From Paludibacteraceae bacterium (GTDB lineage: Bacteria; Bacteroidota; Bacteroidia; Bacteroidales; Paludibacteraceae), in the NCBI GenBank assembly GCA_016292775.1, contig JAEDFN010000065.1, positions 1 through 6,776 of the forward strand: 6,776 nt of DNA. The letters are read 5' to 3'. Below the pieces are notes generated by a model. It did no database searches. It saw only the letters and a list, made by a program, of their open reading frames with translations, and had not been told where the DNA came from. Shown one piece after another: positions 1 to 6,747 of the stretch. A program made the position numbers and the translations under genes. Positions within the stretch are counted from its first letter, which is position 1; every line of letters begins with the position of its first letter.

Positions 1-19
1 AAACGAAACCGATAAACAC

Positions 20-50
20 TTGTGCAATAAAAAATTTATCATTACCTTTG
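20..50 (+). promoter_or_regulatory. Bacteroidetes-type promoter for the glycosyltransferase gene
   Basis: TTG at 20-22 is followed, after 20 bases, by TACCTTTG at 43-50. This is an exact match to the Bacteroides -7 consensus TAnnTTTG with a correctly spaced -33 element. Transcription would start near 55-60, leaving a leader of about 30 nt before the ATG at 88. The assignment rests on consensus match, spacing and position only. Confidence 0.7.
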
Positions 51-87
51 TGGAGAATATGTTGTTTACAACAAAGGATAAAAGAAA

Positions 88-1281
88 ATGAAAGCACTCT
101 TTATTACACCATGGTACCCCTCGAAATACGACGCCATGTCCGGCCTTTTCGTATTTCGCCACGCCGAAGCAATAGTTACACAAGACATTGACGTGCACGT
201 ACTATATGTCTGCTACCATAAAGATGTAGAAGCTCCCTATATCGAGCACGTGTGGAGCGAAGGAGTTGAACAAACATATTTCTATTTTCCGGGAAAAAAG
301 AACATATTTACCGAAATAAAGCACCTTTTCCGAGCCTGGAGATATTGGCACTCGCATTACGGATTGCCGGACATTGTGCATCTGAATGTGCTTACAAAAC
401 AAATTTTACTTCCCCTCTATATCAAAAAAAAATACCATATCCCCTTTGTTCTTACCGAGCATTGGAGCGGATATCTTCCTGAAAACGGAGCCTTTTACCG
501 AAGCAAATCGAAAGGATTTTACAAAAGAGCAATAGCGGAAGCCTCGATGGTGATGCCCGTTTCCGACCTCCTTGCACAAGCAATGAAAAAAGCCCTCACG
601 AATAACCTCAGAGATGTAACGGTAATCCCGAACGTTGTCAACGACCTCTTCTACTCACTTTCAAGAAATGAATACGGCAAAACCGTTCTTCCTAAAAACA
701 GAGAAAAATTCGTATTCCTACACGTCAGTTGCTTTGATAATGAGGCGAAAAACACCATCGGAATAGTAGAAGCCGCAGAACAATTATCAGCAATAAGGGA
801 TGATTTTAAGGTAAAAATGGTGGGTACGGGGCCGGATTTTGAGGCAACCAAAGCAGTAGCAGAGAAGAAAGGCCTTACCGACCGAGGCATTATAGAATTT
901 ACGGGAGAACTTCTCACCGAGCAAGTGGCGATAGAAATGACCGAAGCCGATACCTTCTTGCTATTCTCCAATTACGAAACCGCCGCCGTAGTACTGCAAG
1001 AAGCAACGATAATGGAACTACCGATTATATCCACTGCCGTAGGAATTGCCCCTATGATACTATCTCCGATAATTAAAACGGAAAATAATGCTTTTCAGAT
1101 ATCAAAAAATGGTATCATCGTGCCGAAAAAAGCGACGGATATTCTTTGCGATGCAATGAAATATATGTTAGAACACAGAAACGATTTTGATACCAAAACA
1201 AAACACGGAGAAGATTACACTTACAAATCGATAGGAGAAAAAATTTCAGCTATTTACAACAATATTTTATCACAAAAGTAA
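88..1281 (+). CDS. GT4-family glycosyltransferase (GT-B fold)
   Basis: A 397-residue cytosolic or membrane-associated glycosyltransferase that would move a sugar from a nucleotide-sugar donor to an unidentified acceptor, probably a surface glycan. The N-terminal Rossmann half opens with FITPWYPS (5-12) and SGLFVFRHA (18-26), where the N-terminal glycine loop and acceptor-side helix of GT4 enzymes lie; TEHWSGY (123-129) and VIPNVV (179-184) follow. The C-terminal donor-binding half begins near residue 207, with the VGTGPD turn (245-250), FTGEL (271-275) and the GT4 EX7E motif at E297 and E305, then a PIISTAVG stretch (312-319). Length is normal for GT4, with no signal peptide or clear transmembrane helix. 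The ATG at 88 fits: AAAGGA lies 9 nt upstream and the promoter ends at 50. It stands alone, converging on the EamA gene, so context does not reveal the substrate. Family confidence is high; specificity is unknown. Confidence 0.88.
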   Translation: MKALFITPWYPSKYDAMSGLFVFRHAEAIVTQDIDVHVLYVCYHKDVEAPYIEHVWSEGVEQTYFYFPGKKNIFTEIKHLFRAWRYWHSHYGLPDIVHLNVLTKQILLPLYIKKKYHIPFVLTEHWSGYLPENGAFYRSKSKGFYKRAIAEASMVMPVSDLLAQAMKKALTNNLRDVTVIPNVVNDLFYSLSRNEYGKTVLPKNREKFVFLHVSCFDNEAKNTIGIVEAAEQLSAIRDDFKVKMVGTGPDFEATKAVAEKKGLTDRGIIEFTGELLTEQVAIEMTEADTFLLFSNYETAAVVLQEATIMELPIISTAVGIAPMILSPIIKTENNAFQISKNGIIVPKKATDILCDAMKYMLEHRNDFDTKTKHGEDYTYKSIGEKISAIYNNILSQK

Positions 1282-1359
1282 CTTATATTTCAGTACTCTT
1301 TACAGACGAAATTATTCGGCAAAAGAGCAATACACTCTCACTACTATTATAAGGAAAAA

Positions 1360-1782
1360 TTAAAAAATCATCACTAAAGTACCTGCAAGGAGCAATAACG
1401 AACCAACAATGGTTTTCCAAGTAAGCACCTCACCAAGAAAAATAGCGGCAAATATAATTGTGAGTACAAGGCTGCATTTATCAATAGGCACAACTTTCGA
1501 TACATCGCCTATCTTAATAGCATAGAAGTAACACAGCCACGAAGCCCCTGTAGCAAGTCCCGACAAAATTAAAAATACCCAACTGCGAGAAGAAATAGCC
1601 CCTATGCCCGTGTGAGCATGAGTGATAAATACCATACCCCACGCCATTATCAGTACAACTATAGTACGAATAGCTGTAGCAAGATTGGCATTTACTCCGT
1701 CTATACCCACTTTTGCCAAAATAGATGTAGCTGCAGCAAATACAGCCGATAAAATAGCAAAAATCAACCACATACGTTTCAT
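1360..1782 (-). CDS. Half-size EamA-domain membrane protein (DMT superfamily)
   Basis: A 140-residue, very hydrophobic inner-membrane protein holding one EamA domain. Five likely transmembrane helices lie at about 4-24, 33-54, 68-88, 97-117 and 121-140. The helix 3 to 4 region carries the family-typical run ending in VVPIDK (97-102), followed by FLGE (115-118). Most EamA transporters have two such domains in about 300 residues. Single-domain relatives of this length are known and are presumed to act as dimers, as small multidrug transporters do. The reading frame ends naturally and starts with a sensible N-terminus (MKRMW), so it is not obviously a fragment. An alternative ATG lies at codon 4. 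Its direction of transport and substrate cannot be inferred. It lies downstream of the initiator tRNA but behind that tRNA's terminator, and I see no convincing promoter of its own at 1783-1875. The 78-nt gap to the converging glycosyltransferase gene shows no clear terminator. Confidence 0.85.
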   Translation of the reverse strand: MKRMWLIFAILSAVFAAATSILAKVGIDGVNANLATAIRTIVVLIMAWGMVFITHAHTGIGAISSRSWVFLILSGLATGASWLCYFYAIKIGDVSKVVPIDKCSLVLTIIFAAIFLGEVLTWKTIVGSLLLLAGTLVMIF

Positions 1783-1875
1783 TAATAATCTTATATTATT
1801 TCATTACACCAAAATACACCTCTTCACCCGACATACGGCAGAAACGAGAGCCGTTTACCGGCATAACAAAGAGTT

Positions 1876-1909
1876 AAAAAAAATCTACCTTACTTCACAG
1901 CAAGGCAGA
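1876..1909 (-). terminator. Intrinsic terminator after the initiator tRNA
   Basis: Read on the minus strand, TCTGCCTTGC (1909-1900) pairs with GTAAGGTAGA (1893-1884) over 10 bp, including two G-U pairs, around a 6-nt loop (1899-1894). A run of eight T residues (1883-1876) follows directly. It lies 32 nt past the tRNA 3' end and should end the tRNA transcript before the EamA gene. Confidence 0.8.
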
Positions 1910-1941
1910 CCTAGAACAAAGATACAAACAATTTAAATGAG

Positions 1942-2013
<72 letters not shown>

Positions 2014-2025
2014 ATTTTTCTAATG

Positions 2026-2056
2026 CAAAGGTAATCAATTAAATCTGCTAAACAAA
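2026..2056 (-). promoter_or_regulatory. Promoter of the initiator tRNA
   Basis: On the minus strand TTTG (2056-2053) is followed after 19 bases by TACCTTTG (2033-2026), a full match to TAnnTTTG. The -7 box ends 12 nt before the mature tRNA 5' end, so the 5' leader would be only a few bases. The -7 octamer is identical to the one in front of the glycosyltransferase gene. Confidence 0.8.
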
Positions 2057-2196
2057 GAAATTTTAGTTAAAAATTATTTCTCACTAATCTGTTAACAATT
2101 AATATCTTACATTGAATTACCTTGTAGATTTTTAATTTTTAAGTAAATTTTAACATTAATACCGCACTCTTTTTTTCGTGATTTTTCTGTTGAAAT

Positions 2197-2240
2197 AAAA
2201 AAAACTATTACCATTGTAAAAATAGCACAATGGTAATAGT
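2197..2240 (-). terminator. Intrinsic terminator of the HD-lpxD-lpxC/fabZ-lpxA operon
   Basis: A perfect 14-bp inverted repeat, arms 2204-2217 and 2227-2240 with a 9-nt loop, starts 10 nt after the lpxA stop. On the minus strand it is followed by eight T residues (2204-2197, the first shared with the stem base). The stem has only four G-C pairs but is long and has no mismatches. There is no T run on the plus-strand side, so it is directional. It separates lpxA from the tRNA gene. Confidence 0.82.
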
Positions 2241-2250
2241 AGAAAATATA

Positions 2251-3027
2251 TTATTTCAATCCACGTATAATTCCTCTACCGGAATTTCTAACAAAGAGAA
2301 TAATCTCATCCCTTTCGACAGTAGCAGGGAATTCTTCCTCTATTTTGGCTATAGCATCAGAGGTGTTGAGCCCAGAGTTATAAACGAGACGATAAATATC
2401 TTGCACATTAGCAATTTGCTCGTTTGTATAACCTCTGCGGCGCATACCTATAGAATTAATACCCGCAAAAACCGCCGGTTCACGACCTACGGTAATAAAT
2501 GGAGGAATATCTTTGCCGAGGCGTGTACCACCTTGTATCATGATATGCTTACCGAGATGTACAAACTGATGTACCAAACTGCCACCACCGATAACAGCAT
2601 AATCTTCTATATGTACTTCACCGGCGAGCTGTGTGGCATTACTCATGATGATATTATTACCTAACACACAGTCGTGAGCAACATGGCAATACGCCATAAT
2701 GAGGTTGTTATTACCAACAACAGTTCGTCCTTTAGAAGCCGTACCTCGATGTATTGTAACGCATTCGCGTATTACATTATTATCGCCGATCTCAACAGTA
2801 GTATATTCTCCTTTAAATTTCAAATCTTGAGGGATAGCCCCTAAAACAGCACCGGGAAAAATCTGACAATTTTTTCCTATACGAGTTCCCGGCAATATAG
2901 TGACATTGCTGTAAATACGAGTTCCCGCGCCTATTATCACATCTTTATCTATCGTTACAAAAGGGTCGATGACTACACTATCATCAACAATTGCATTCGG
3001 ATGGATGTACGATAAAGGTTGTTTCAT
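2251..3027 (-). CDS. lpxA: UDP-N-acetylglucosamine O-acyltransferase (LpxA)
   Basis: The cytoplasmic enzyme for the first step of lipid A synthesis: it transfers a 3-hydroxyacyl chain from acyl-ACP to the 3-OH of UDP-GlcNAc. The 258 residues are a normal length. Residues 1-185 are hexapeptide repeats of a left-handed beta-helix (the protein opens with YIHPNAIV, 7-14), and residues 195-258 form the helical C-terminal domain. The catalytic histidine is H118 in HVAHDC (115-120), matching E. coli His125. The signature IRECVTIHRGT is at 86-96. N191 and R197/R198 in the GINSIGMRRRGY segment match nucleotide-sugar contacts. At the E. coli acyl-chain ruler position (Gly173), this protein appears to have R169. 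The start fits the family N-terminus. It is the last gene of the operon, 36 nt after lpxC-fabZ, and ends at an intrinsic terminator. LpxB, often next to lpxA in Proteobacteria, is not here. Confidence 0.96.
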   Translation of the reverse strand: MKQPLSYIHPNAIVDDSVVIDPFVTIDKDVIIGAGTRIYSNVTILPGTRIGKNCQIFPGAVLGAIPQDLKFKGEYTTVEIGDNNVIRECVTIHRGTASKGRTVVGNNNLIMAYCHVAHDCVLGNNIIMSNATQLAGEVHIEDYAVIGGGSLVHQFVHLGKHIMIQGGTRLGKDIPPFITVGREPAVFAGINSIGMRRRGYTNEQIANVQDIYRLVYNSGLNTSDAIAKIEEEFPATVERDEIILFVRNSGRGIIRGLK

Positions 3028-3063
3028 AAGTTTAAAAATGTTTTTTACAATTAAGATTAGTAA

Positions 3064-4446
3064 TTATTTATTTTTTACTATTTGAGCCACCATTTCCGCT
3101 TCAGTAGCTATTTTACCATTTACGAAGCAGTAACCTTTAATATTAGCCAATCCGCGACGAATAGGAGTAGTGAGCATAACTTTCATCACGATAGTATCGC
3201 CCGGCACTATTTTATTGCGGAATTTAACATTATCTATTTTAAGGAAATAAGTGGAGTAAGCTTTAGGATCTTCTTTTTGAGAGAGCACGAGGATACCGGC
3301 GCATTGAGCCATTGCCTCTACATGGAGCACACCCGGCATGACAGGTTCTTCCGGGAAATGGCCGAGGAAGTGCATCTCATTGAAAGTAGCGTTTTTAATA
3401 GCCACAATATAGTTGTCGCTCACCTCCATAACCTTGTCGACGAGGAGGAAAGGATAGCGGTGAGGGAGTAGTGTTTTTATTTTGTTGATATCCATAACAG
3501 CTTCGGCATCCATAGGGATATTCGGAGCGAGGCTCTCTTGACGGCGGAGTTCTTTACGGATACTCTTTCCGAACTCTGTATTGGCACCATGGCCCGGATG
3601 AACGGCAATAACGCGACCCTTGATAGGGTGACCGAGAAGAGCCAAGTCGCCTATTAAATCGAGCAATTTATGGCGAGCCGGTTCGTTATCGAAGAGTAAC
3701 GGCCCATTTATATATCCAACGCCTTTTATTTCAGGGAGTTCTACTCCTACGGCAGCAGCTATTTTAGTAAGATTTTCAGGAGTGGTTTCCTCATCATAAA
3801 TCACCAAAGCATTGGTCAAGTCGCCACCCTTGATGAGTCCGCCTTCGAGTAAAGGTAATATTTCGCGAACGAAGACAAAAGTACGACAAGAGGCTATCTC
3901 CTTCTCAAAATCGTTTATACTATCGATATAAGCATACTGATTTTTCAATAGAGGAGAGTCGTAACCAATCATCACTTGGAGTGAGAAATCGTCGTCAGGG
4001 AGTATAGTATATGTAGATTTACCGTCAGCAGAGGTGAAAGTCTTTTTACTTGACGGCTCGAAATAGTCTTTATTAAAGATTTGCTCTTCGTAACCTGCTG
4101 CATTAATAGCGTTGAAATATTGTATAGCACTACCATCGAGAATAGGGAATTCCGGAGCGTTTACCTCGATATAGCAGTTGTCGATACCCAGAGCAAACAG
4201 AGCGGCGAGGCAATGTTCGATAGTACTCACCTTTACATCACCGCGAGAAAGCACGGTACCACGCTCGGTAGCTGTAACATTTTCCGCCACGGCAGCAATT
4301 TCTACAGGCTCTGCAAGGTCCACTCTACGGATAATAATACCTGTATTATCAGCTGCAGGTAAAATATTAAGAGTTACGTCCATACCGGTATGTAAACCTT
4401 TTCCGGACAGGGTAACTGTTGATTTTAGTGTTCTCTGTTTTGACAT
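3064..4446 (-). CDS. lpxC-fabZ: Bifunctional LpxC deacetylase / FabZ dehydratase fusion
   Basis: A 460-residue fusion. Residues 1 to about 303 are LpxC, the zinc deacetylase that removes acetate from UDP-3-O-acyl-GlcNAc, the committed step of lipid A synthesis. Visible zinc ligands are H78 (in STIEH, with E77 as general base), H259 and D263 (RHKLLD); the catalytic histidine is H286 (HPGHG). Other LpxC marks are EFPILDGS (99-106) and LIKGGDLTNA (204-213). A linker (about 304-317) leads to FabZ, residues about 318-460, a hot-dog-fold dehydratase of 3-hydroxyacyl-ACP, with LPHRYPFLLVD (327-337), catalytic H363 (LGHFP) and E377 (LHVEAMAQ). Both halves look active, with no stop or frameshift between them. 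This fusion is a known feature of Bacteroidetes. It ties lipid A flux to fatty acid elongation, since both use 3-hydroxyacyl-ACP. The start lies 4 nt after the lpxD stop, implying translational coupling. Confidence 0.97.
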   Translation of the reverse strand: MSKQRTLKSTVTLSGKGLHTGMDVTLNILPAADNTGIIIRRVDLAEPVEIAAVAENVTATERGTVLSRGDVKVSTIEHCLAALFALGIDNCYIEVNAPEFPILDGSAIQYFNAINAAGYEEQIFNKDYFEPSSKKTFTSADGKSTYTILPDDDFSLQVMIGYDSPLLKNQYAYIDSINDFEKEIASCRTFVFVREILPLLEGGLIKGGDLTNALVIYDEETTPENLTKIAAAVGVELPEIKGVGYINGPLLFDNEPARHKLLDLIGDLALLGHPIKGRVIAVHPGHGANTEFGKSIRKELRRQESLAPNIPMDAEAVMDINKIKTLLPHRYPFLLVDKVMEVSDNYIVAIKNATFNEMHFLGHFPEEPVMPGVLHVEAMAQCAGILVLSQKEDPKAYSTYFLKIDNVKFRNKIVPGDTIVMKVMLTTPIRRGLANIKGYCFVNGKIATEAEMVAQIVKNK

Positions 4447-4450
4447 AATA

Positions 4451-5473
4451 TTATTTGATTTTTTTATCTATTTCATAAACTTTTTTGACGATATCGGGGA
4501 GTTGCTTTTGGATAACGCTGAGTCGGCGGAATTGACCTACCGTCATAGCGGGATATCCTTGATAATATCCACTCTCTTTGATTGTGTTATGTATACCACT
4601 CTTTGCACCGAAGCCGCATTTAGGGGCGATATTTATATGGCCTGCAAAACCGCACTGACCGCCAACCATACAGCTCTCGCCGATTTTCGTTGAACCTGCC
4701 ACTCCGCTTTGAGCCGCCATTACTGTATTGGTTCCTACCTCTACATTATGCGCTATCTGTATTTGATTATCGAGTTTGACTCCCTTACGGATAATTGTCG
4801 AGCCCATAGTAGCGCGGTCGATAGTGGTATTTGCGCCTACCTCCACATCATCTTCTATCAGCACATTTCCGATTTGAGGAATTTTATTATACACACCTTG
4901 AGCATCAGGGGCAAAACCAAAGCCGTCGGCACCTATTACCGCTCCGGAATGGAGGATGCAATTTTTGCCGATAACGCAACCGTCGTAAACCTTAACTCCC
5001 GAATAGAGAGTGGTATTTTCGCCGATAACTACATTATTATCCAAGAAAGTGTGGGGATAAATTTTGGAGTTTGCGCCTATTTTCACGCCCGCTTCGATTA
5101 CCGCGTAAGCACCTATATATACATTTTCGCCGATAATAGCAGAAGAGTCGATGATAGCGGAAGGATGCACCCCGTGCTTGTTTCCTTTTTTATAGCTCTC
5201 CACCAAAGAGAGGAGTTTTGCAAGGCATTCGTAGGGGTTATCCACCTTTATAAGTGTGGTTTCCAAAGGCTTTTCCGGCACAAAATCCCTACTCACAAGG
5301 CAAGCCGATGCTTTCGTAGTATATATATAATTAGTGTATTTAGGGTTGGAAAGAAAAGTAAGAGTACCTGGTACACCCTCTTCGATTTTCGATAAATTAT
5401 TTAATTTTAAAGTTGCATCACCTACTATTTCCGCATTCAAGAAATCGGCAATCTGTTTGATAGAAAATTCCAT
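4451..5473 (-). CDS. lpxD: UDP-3-O-acylglucosamine N-acyltransferase (LpxD)
   Basis: The third enzyme of the Raetz pathway: it adds a second 3-hydroxyacyl chain from acyl-ACP to the free amine made by LpxC, giving UDP-2,3-diacylglucosamine in the cytoplasm. The 340 residues match the family length. The N-terminal nucleotide-binding domain is residues 1 to about 100 (ISKIEEG-like LSKIEEG at 27-33, LTFLSNPKY at 38-46). A left-handed beta-helix of hexapeptide repeats runs from about 103 to 300 (VHPSAII, 102-108), and a C-terminal helix covers about 310-340. The catalytic histidine is H242 in QIAHN (239-243), matching E. coli His239. The DGFGFAPD motif is at 183-190 and TTIDRATMG at 216-224. The ATG is 10 nt past the HD gene's stop and the stop is 4 nt before lpxC-fabZ, so it sits mid-operon. 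LpxA is the paralogous alternative, but the N-terminal domain and DGFGFAP motif exclude it. Confidence 0.97.
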   Translation of the reverse strand: MEFSIKQIADFLNAEIVGDATLKLNNLSKIEEGVPGTLTFLSNPKYTNYIYTTKASACLVSRDFVPEKPLETTLIKVDNPYECLAKLLSLVESYKKGNKHGVHPSAIIDSSAIIGENVYIGAYAVIEAGVKIGANSKIYPHTFLDNNVVIGENTTLYSGVKVYDGCVIGKNCILHSGAVIGADGFGFAPDAQGVYNKIPQIGNVLIEDDVEVGANTTIDRATMGSTIIRKGVKLDNQIQIAHNVEVGTNTVMAAQSGVAGSTKIGESCMVGGQCGFAGHINIAPKCGFGAKSGIHNTIKESGYYQGYPAMTVGQFRRLSVIQKQLPDIVKKVYEIDKKIK

Positions 5474-5483
5474 GTATTCTTAT

Positions 5484-6713
5484 TTATATTTTCGGTAGAT
5501 AAAAGATATATTTCTTCTCCGTGGTATGGCTCAGCATATCAACATTGAGCATATCCGAAGCTTTTGACACATCTTCCAATCTACCATCTTTAAACAATAT
5601 CATAATATTTGCCACCTCAGGGTTGTAAGTATTACTTTTTACTATATTGTCTGTAATAAAGTAACGCAAATCCACCTCTGATATTTTGTAAGTGGTATAA
5701 TAATGATTAACAAGTGATTGTATTTCGGCAGTCGACATTTCGTCGGCAGGTTTTGCTTTATATAGTTTACGATTGATAAAGCAGTTACTGAGAAGACTTA
5801 AAATATCGTCGTCGGAATAGCACCACTCTTTAATAGCGCTGATAACATCATAATCGTCGAGGCGAGAATAGTACTCAAGAGCATCGCTATTTGATTCGAA
5901 AGTCGCCTTATCGGGACTGTTTTTGATAAAGAACAGTAGCGGCTTTGAAGCATGCAGTTGCTTACCCATCAGCACCAATTCTCTTGCTCTATCGAGGATA
6001 CTGATAAGTAGGCGTTCGGCTGCCACAGAGGTTTTATGCAGGTAAACCTGCCAATACATAAGGCGGCGAGCGATGAGGAAATTCTCGATAGAATAGATGC
6101 CCTTCGACTCCACCACAAGGCGGTCGTTATGTACATTGAGCATGCTGATGATGCGATCTGCGCCGATAGCACCCTCTGTAACACCGGTATAGAAGCAGTC
6201 GCGACAGAGGTAGTCAATCCTATCCATATCCAATTGCGAACTGATAAGTTGGTGCAAGAAATGCTTTGGATATTTATCTTCAAAAATATCTATAGCGAGG
6301 GTCAAAGCACCATCCATCTCACCATTTATCTTCTTCATTATCAGCAAAGAAATATCTTCATGGCTGATATTATTTACGAGAGTATTTTCGAGCACGTGAG
6401 AGAAAGGGCCATGCCCTACATCGTGCAGGAGCATCGCGGCGAGTACCGCCTCCTCCTCGTGGATAGTGATGTCATGCCCCTTGAGGCGCAGATTTTTTAT
6501 TGCTTCAAAAGTGAGATGCATGGCACCGAGAGAGTGCTGAAAGCGAGTATGCTGTGCCCCGGGATATACAAAGCCGGCAAGGCCGAGCTGCTTTATCCGG
6601 TTCAACCTCTGAAAAAGAGGATGCTGAAGCAAGCGGAAAACCAAATCATTAGGGATAGTAATAAACCCATGTACGGGGTCATTAACTATTTTTCTTCCTA
6701 TACCCTTTCCCAT
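5484..6713 (-). CDS. HD-domain phosphohydrolase, dNTP triphosphohydrolase/SAMHD1-like
   Basis: A 409-residue soluble protein of the HD superfamily group typed by SAMHD1 and bacterial dGTPases (COG1078-like). The N-terminal INDPVHGF-type segment (VNDPVHGFITIP, 10-21) and FQRLNRIKQLGL (34-45) are typical. Metal ligands are H60 (TRFQHSLG, 56-63), H97 and D98 (LLHDVGH, 95-101), and D164 (LDMDRIDY, 161-168). R57, R165, Y168 and D172 line up with SAMHD1 residues R164, K312, Y315 and D319, which contact the nucleotide. The HD fold spans roughly 50-190. The C-terminal 220 residues are a poorly conserved helical region. The expected activity is hydrolysis of dNTPs to nucleosides and triphosphate, but substrate is not proven by sequence. 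It is the first visible gene of the lpx operon, 10 nt before lpxD. The ATG has an A-rich leader (AAAAAAGAG) and no nearby alternative start. Its promoter is probably outside the window. Confidence 0.9.
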   Translation of the reverse strand: MGKGIGRKIVNDPVHGFITIPNDLVFRLLQHPLFQRLNRIKQLGLAGFVYPGAQHTRFQHSLGAMHLTFEAIKNLRLKGHDITIHEEEAVLAAMLLHDVGHGPFSHVLENTLVNNISHEDISLLIMKKINGEMDGALTLAIDIFEDKYPKHFLHQLISSQLDMDRIDYLCRDCFYTGVTEGAIGADRIISMLNVHNDRLVVESKGIYSIENFLIARRLMYWQVYLHKTSVAAERLLISILDRARELVLMGKQLHASKPLLFFIKNSPDKATFESNSDALEYYSRLDDYDVISAIKEWCYSDDDILSLLSNCFINRKLYKAKPADEMSTAEIQSLVNHYYTTYKISEVDLRYFITDNIVKSNTYNPEVANIMILFKDGRLEDVSKASDMLNVDMLSHTTEKKYIFYLPKI

Positions 6714-6747
6714 CTCTTTTTTACTTTTGATACTTATAGGTTTTATG

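Noticed and set aside
1282..1359. Search for a shared terminator between the converging glycosyltransferase and EamA genes
   Set aside because: Only a 4-bp AGAG/CTCT stem without a T run was found; not enough to call a terminator.
1917..1924. TATCTTTG on the minus strand, a TAnnTTTG match that could drive the EamA gene
   Set aside because: There is no -33 element at the right distance (that position falls in the tRNA 3' end), and the strong terminator at 1876-1909 lies just downstream.
1622..1936. 104-codon plus-strand open frame across the EamA start and the intergenic region
   Set aside because: It is antisense to EamA in its first half and runs through the tRNA terminator in its second half.
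2057..2196. AT-rich spacer between the tRNA promoter and the lpx terminator, checked for a small gene, RNA or repeat
   Set aside because: No open frame with a plausible start, no paired structure and no direct repeat of note. It looks like a plain intergenic spacer.
2230..2664. 144-codon plus-strand open frame opposite lpxA
   Set aside because: Its start lies inside the operon terminator stem and the frame is antisense to the LpxA C-terminus.
4178..4693. 171-codon plus-strand open frame spanning the lpxD/lpxC junction
   Set aside because: It overlaps two certain genes in antisense and has no start-site context or recognisable motif.
4709..5395. 228-codon plus-strand open frame opposite lpxD
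   Set aside because: The repeating hexapeptide codons of lpxD keep the opposite strand open; the translation is rich in Y, I and H with no recognisable domain.
4451..5473. Hexapeptide repeats in lpxD and lpxA considered as DNA-level tandem repeats
   Set aside because: The periodicity is at the protein level (left-handed beta-helix); the DNA units are not similar enough to be a nucleotide repeat.
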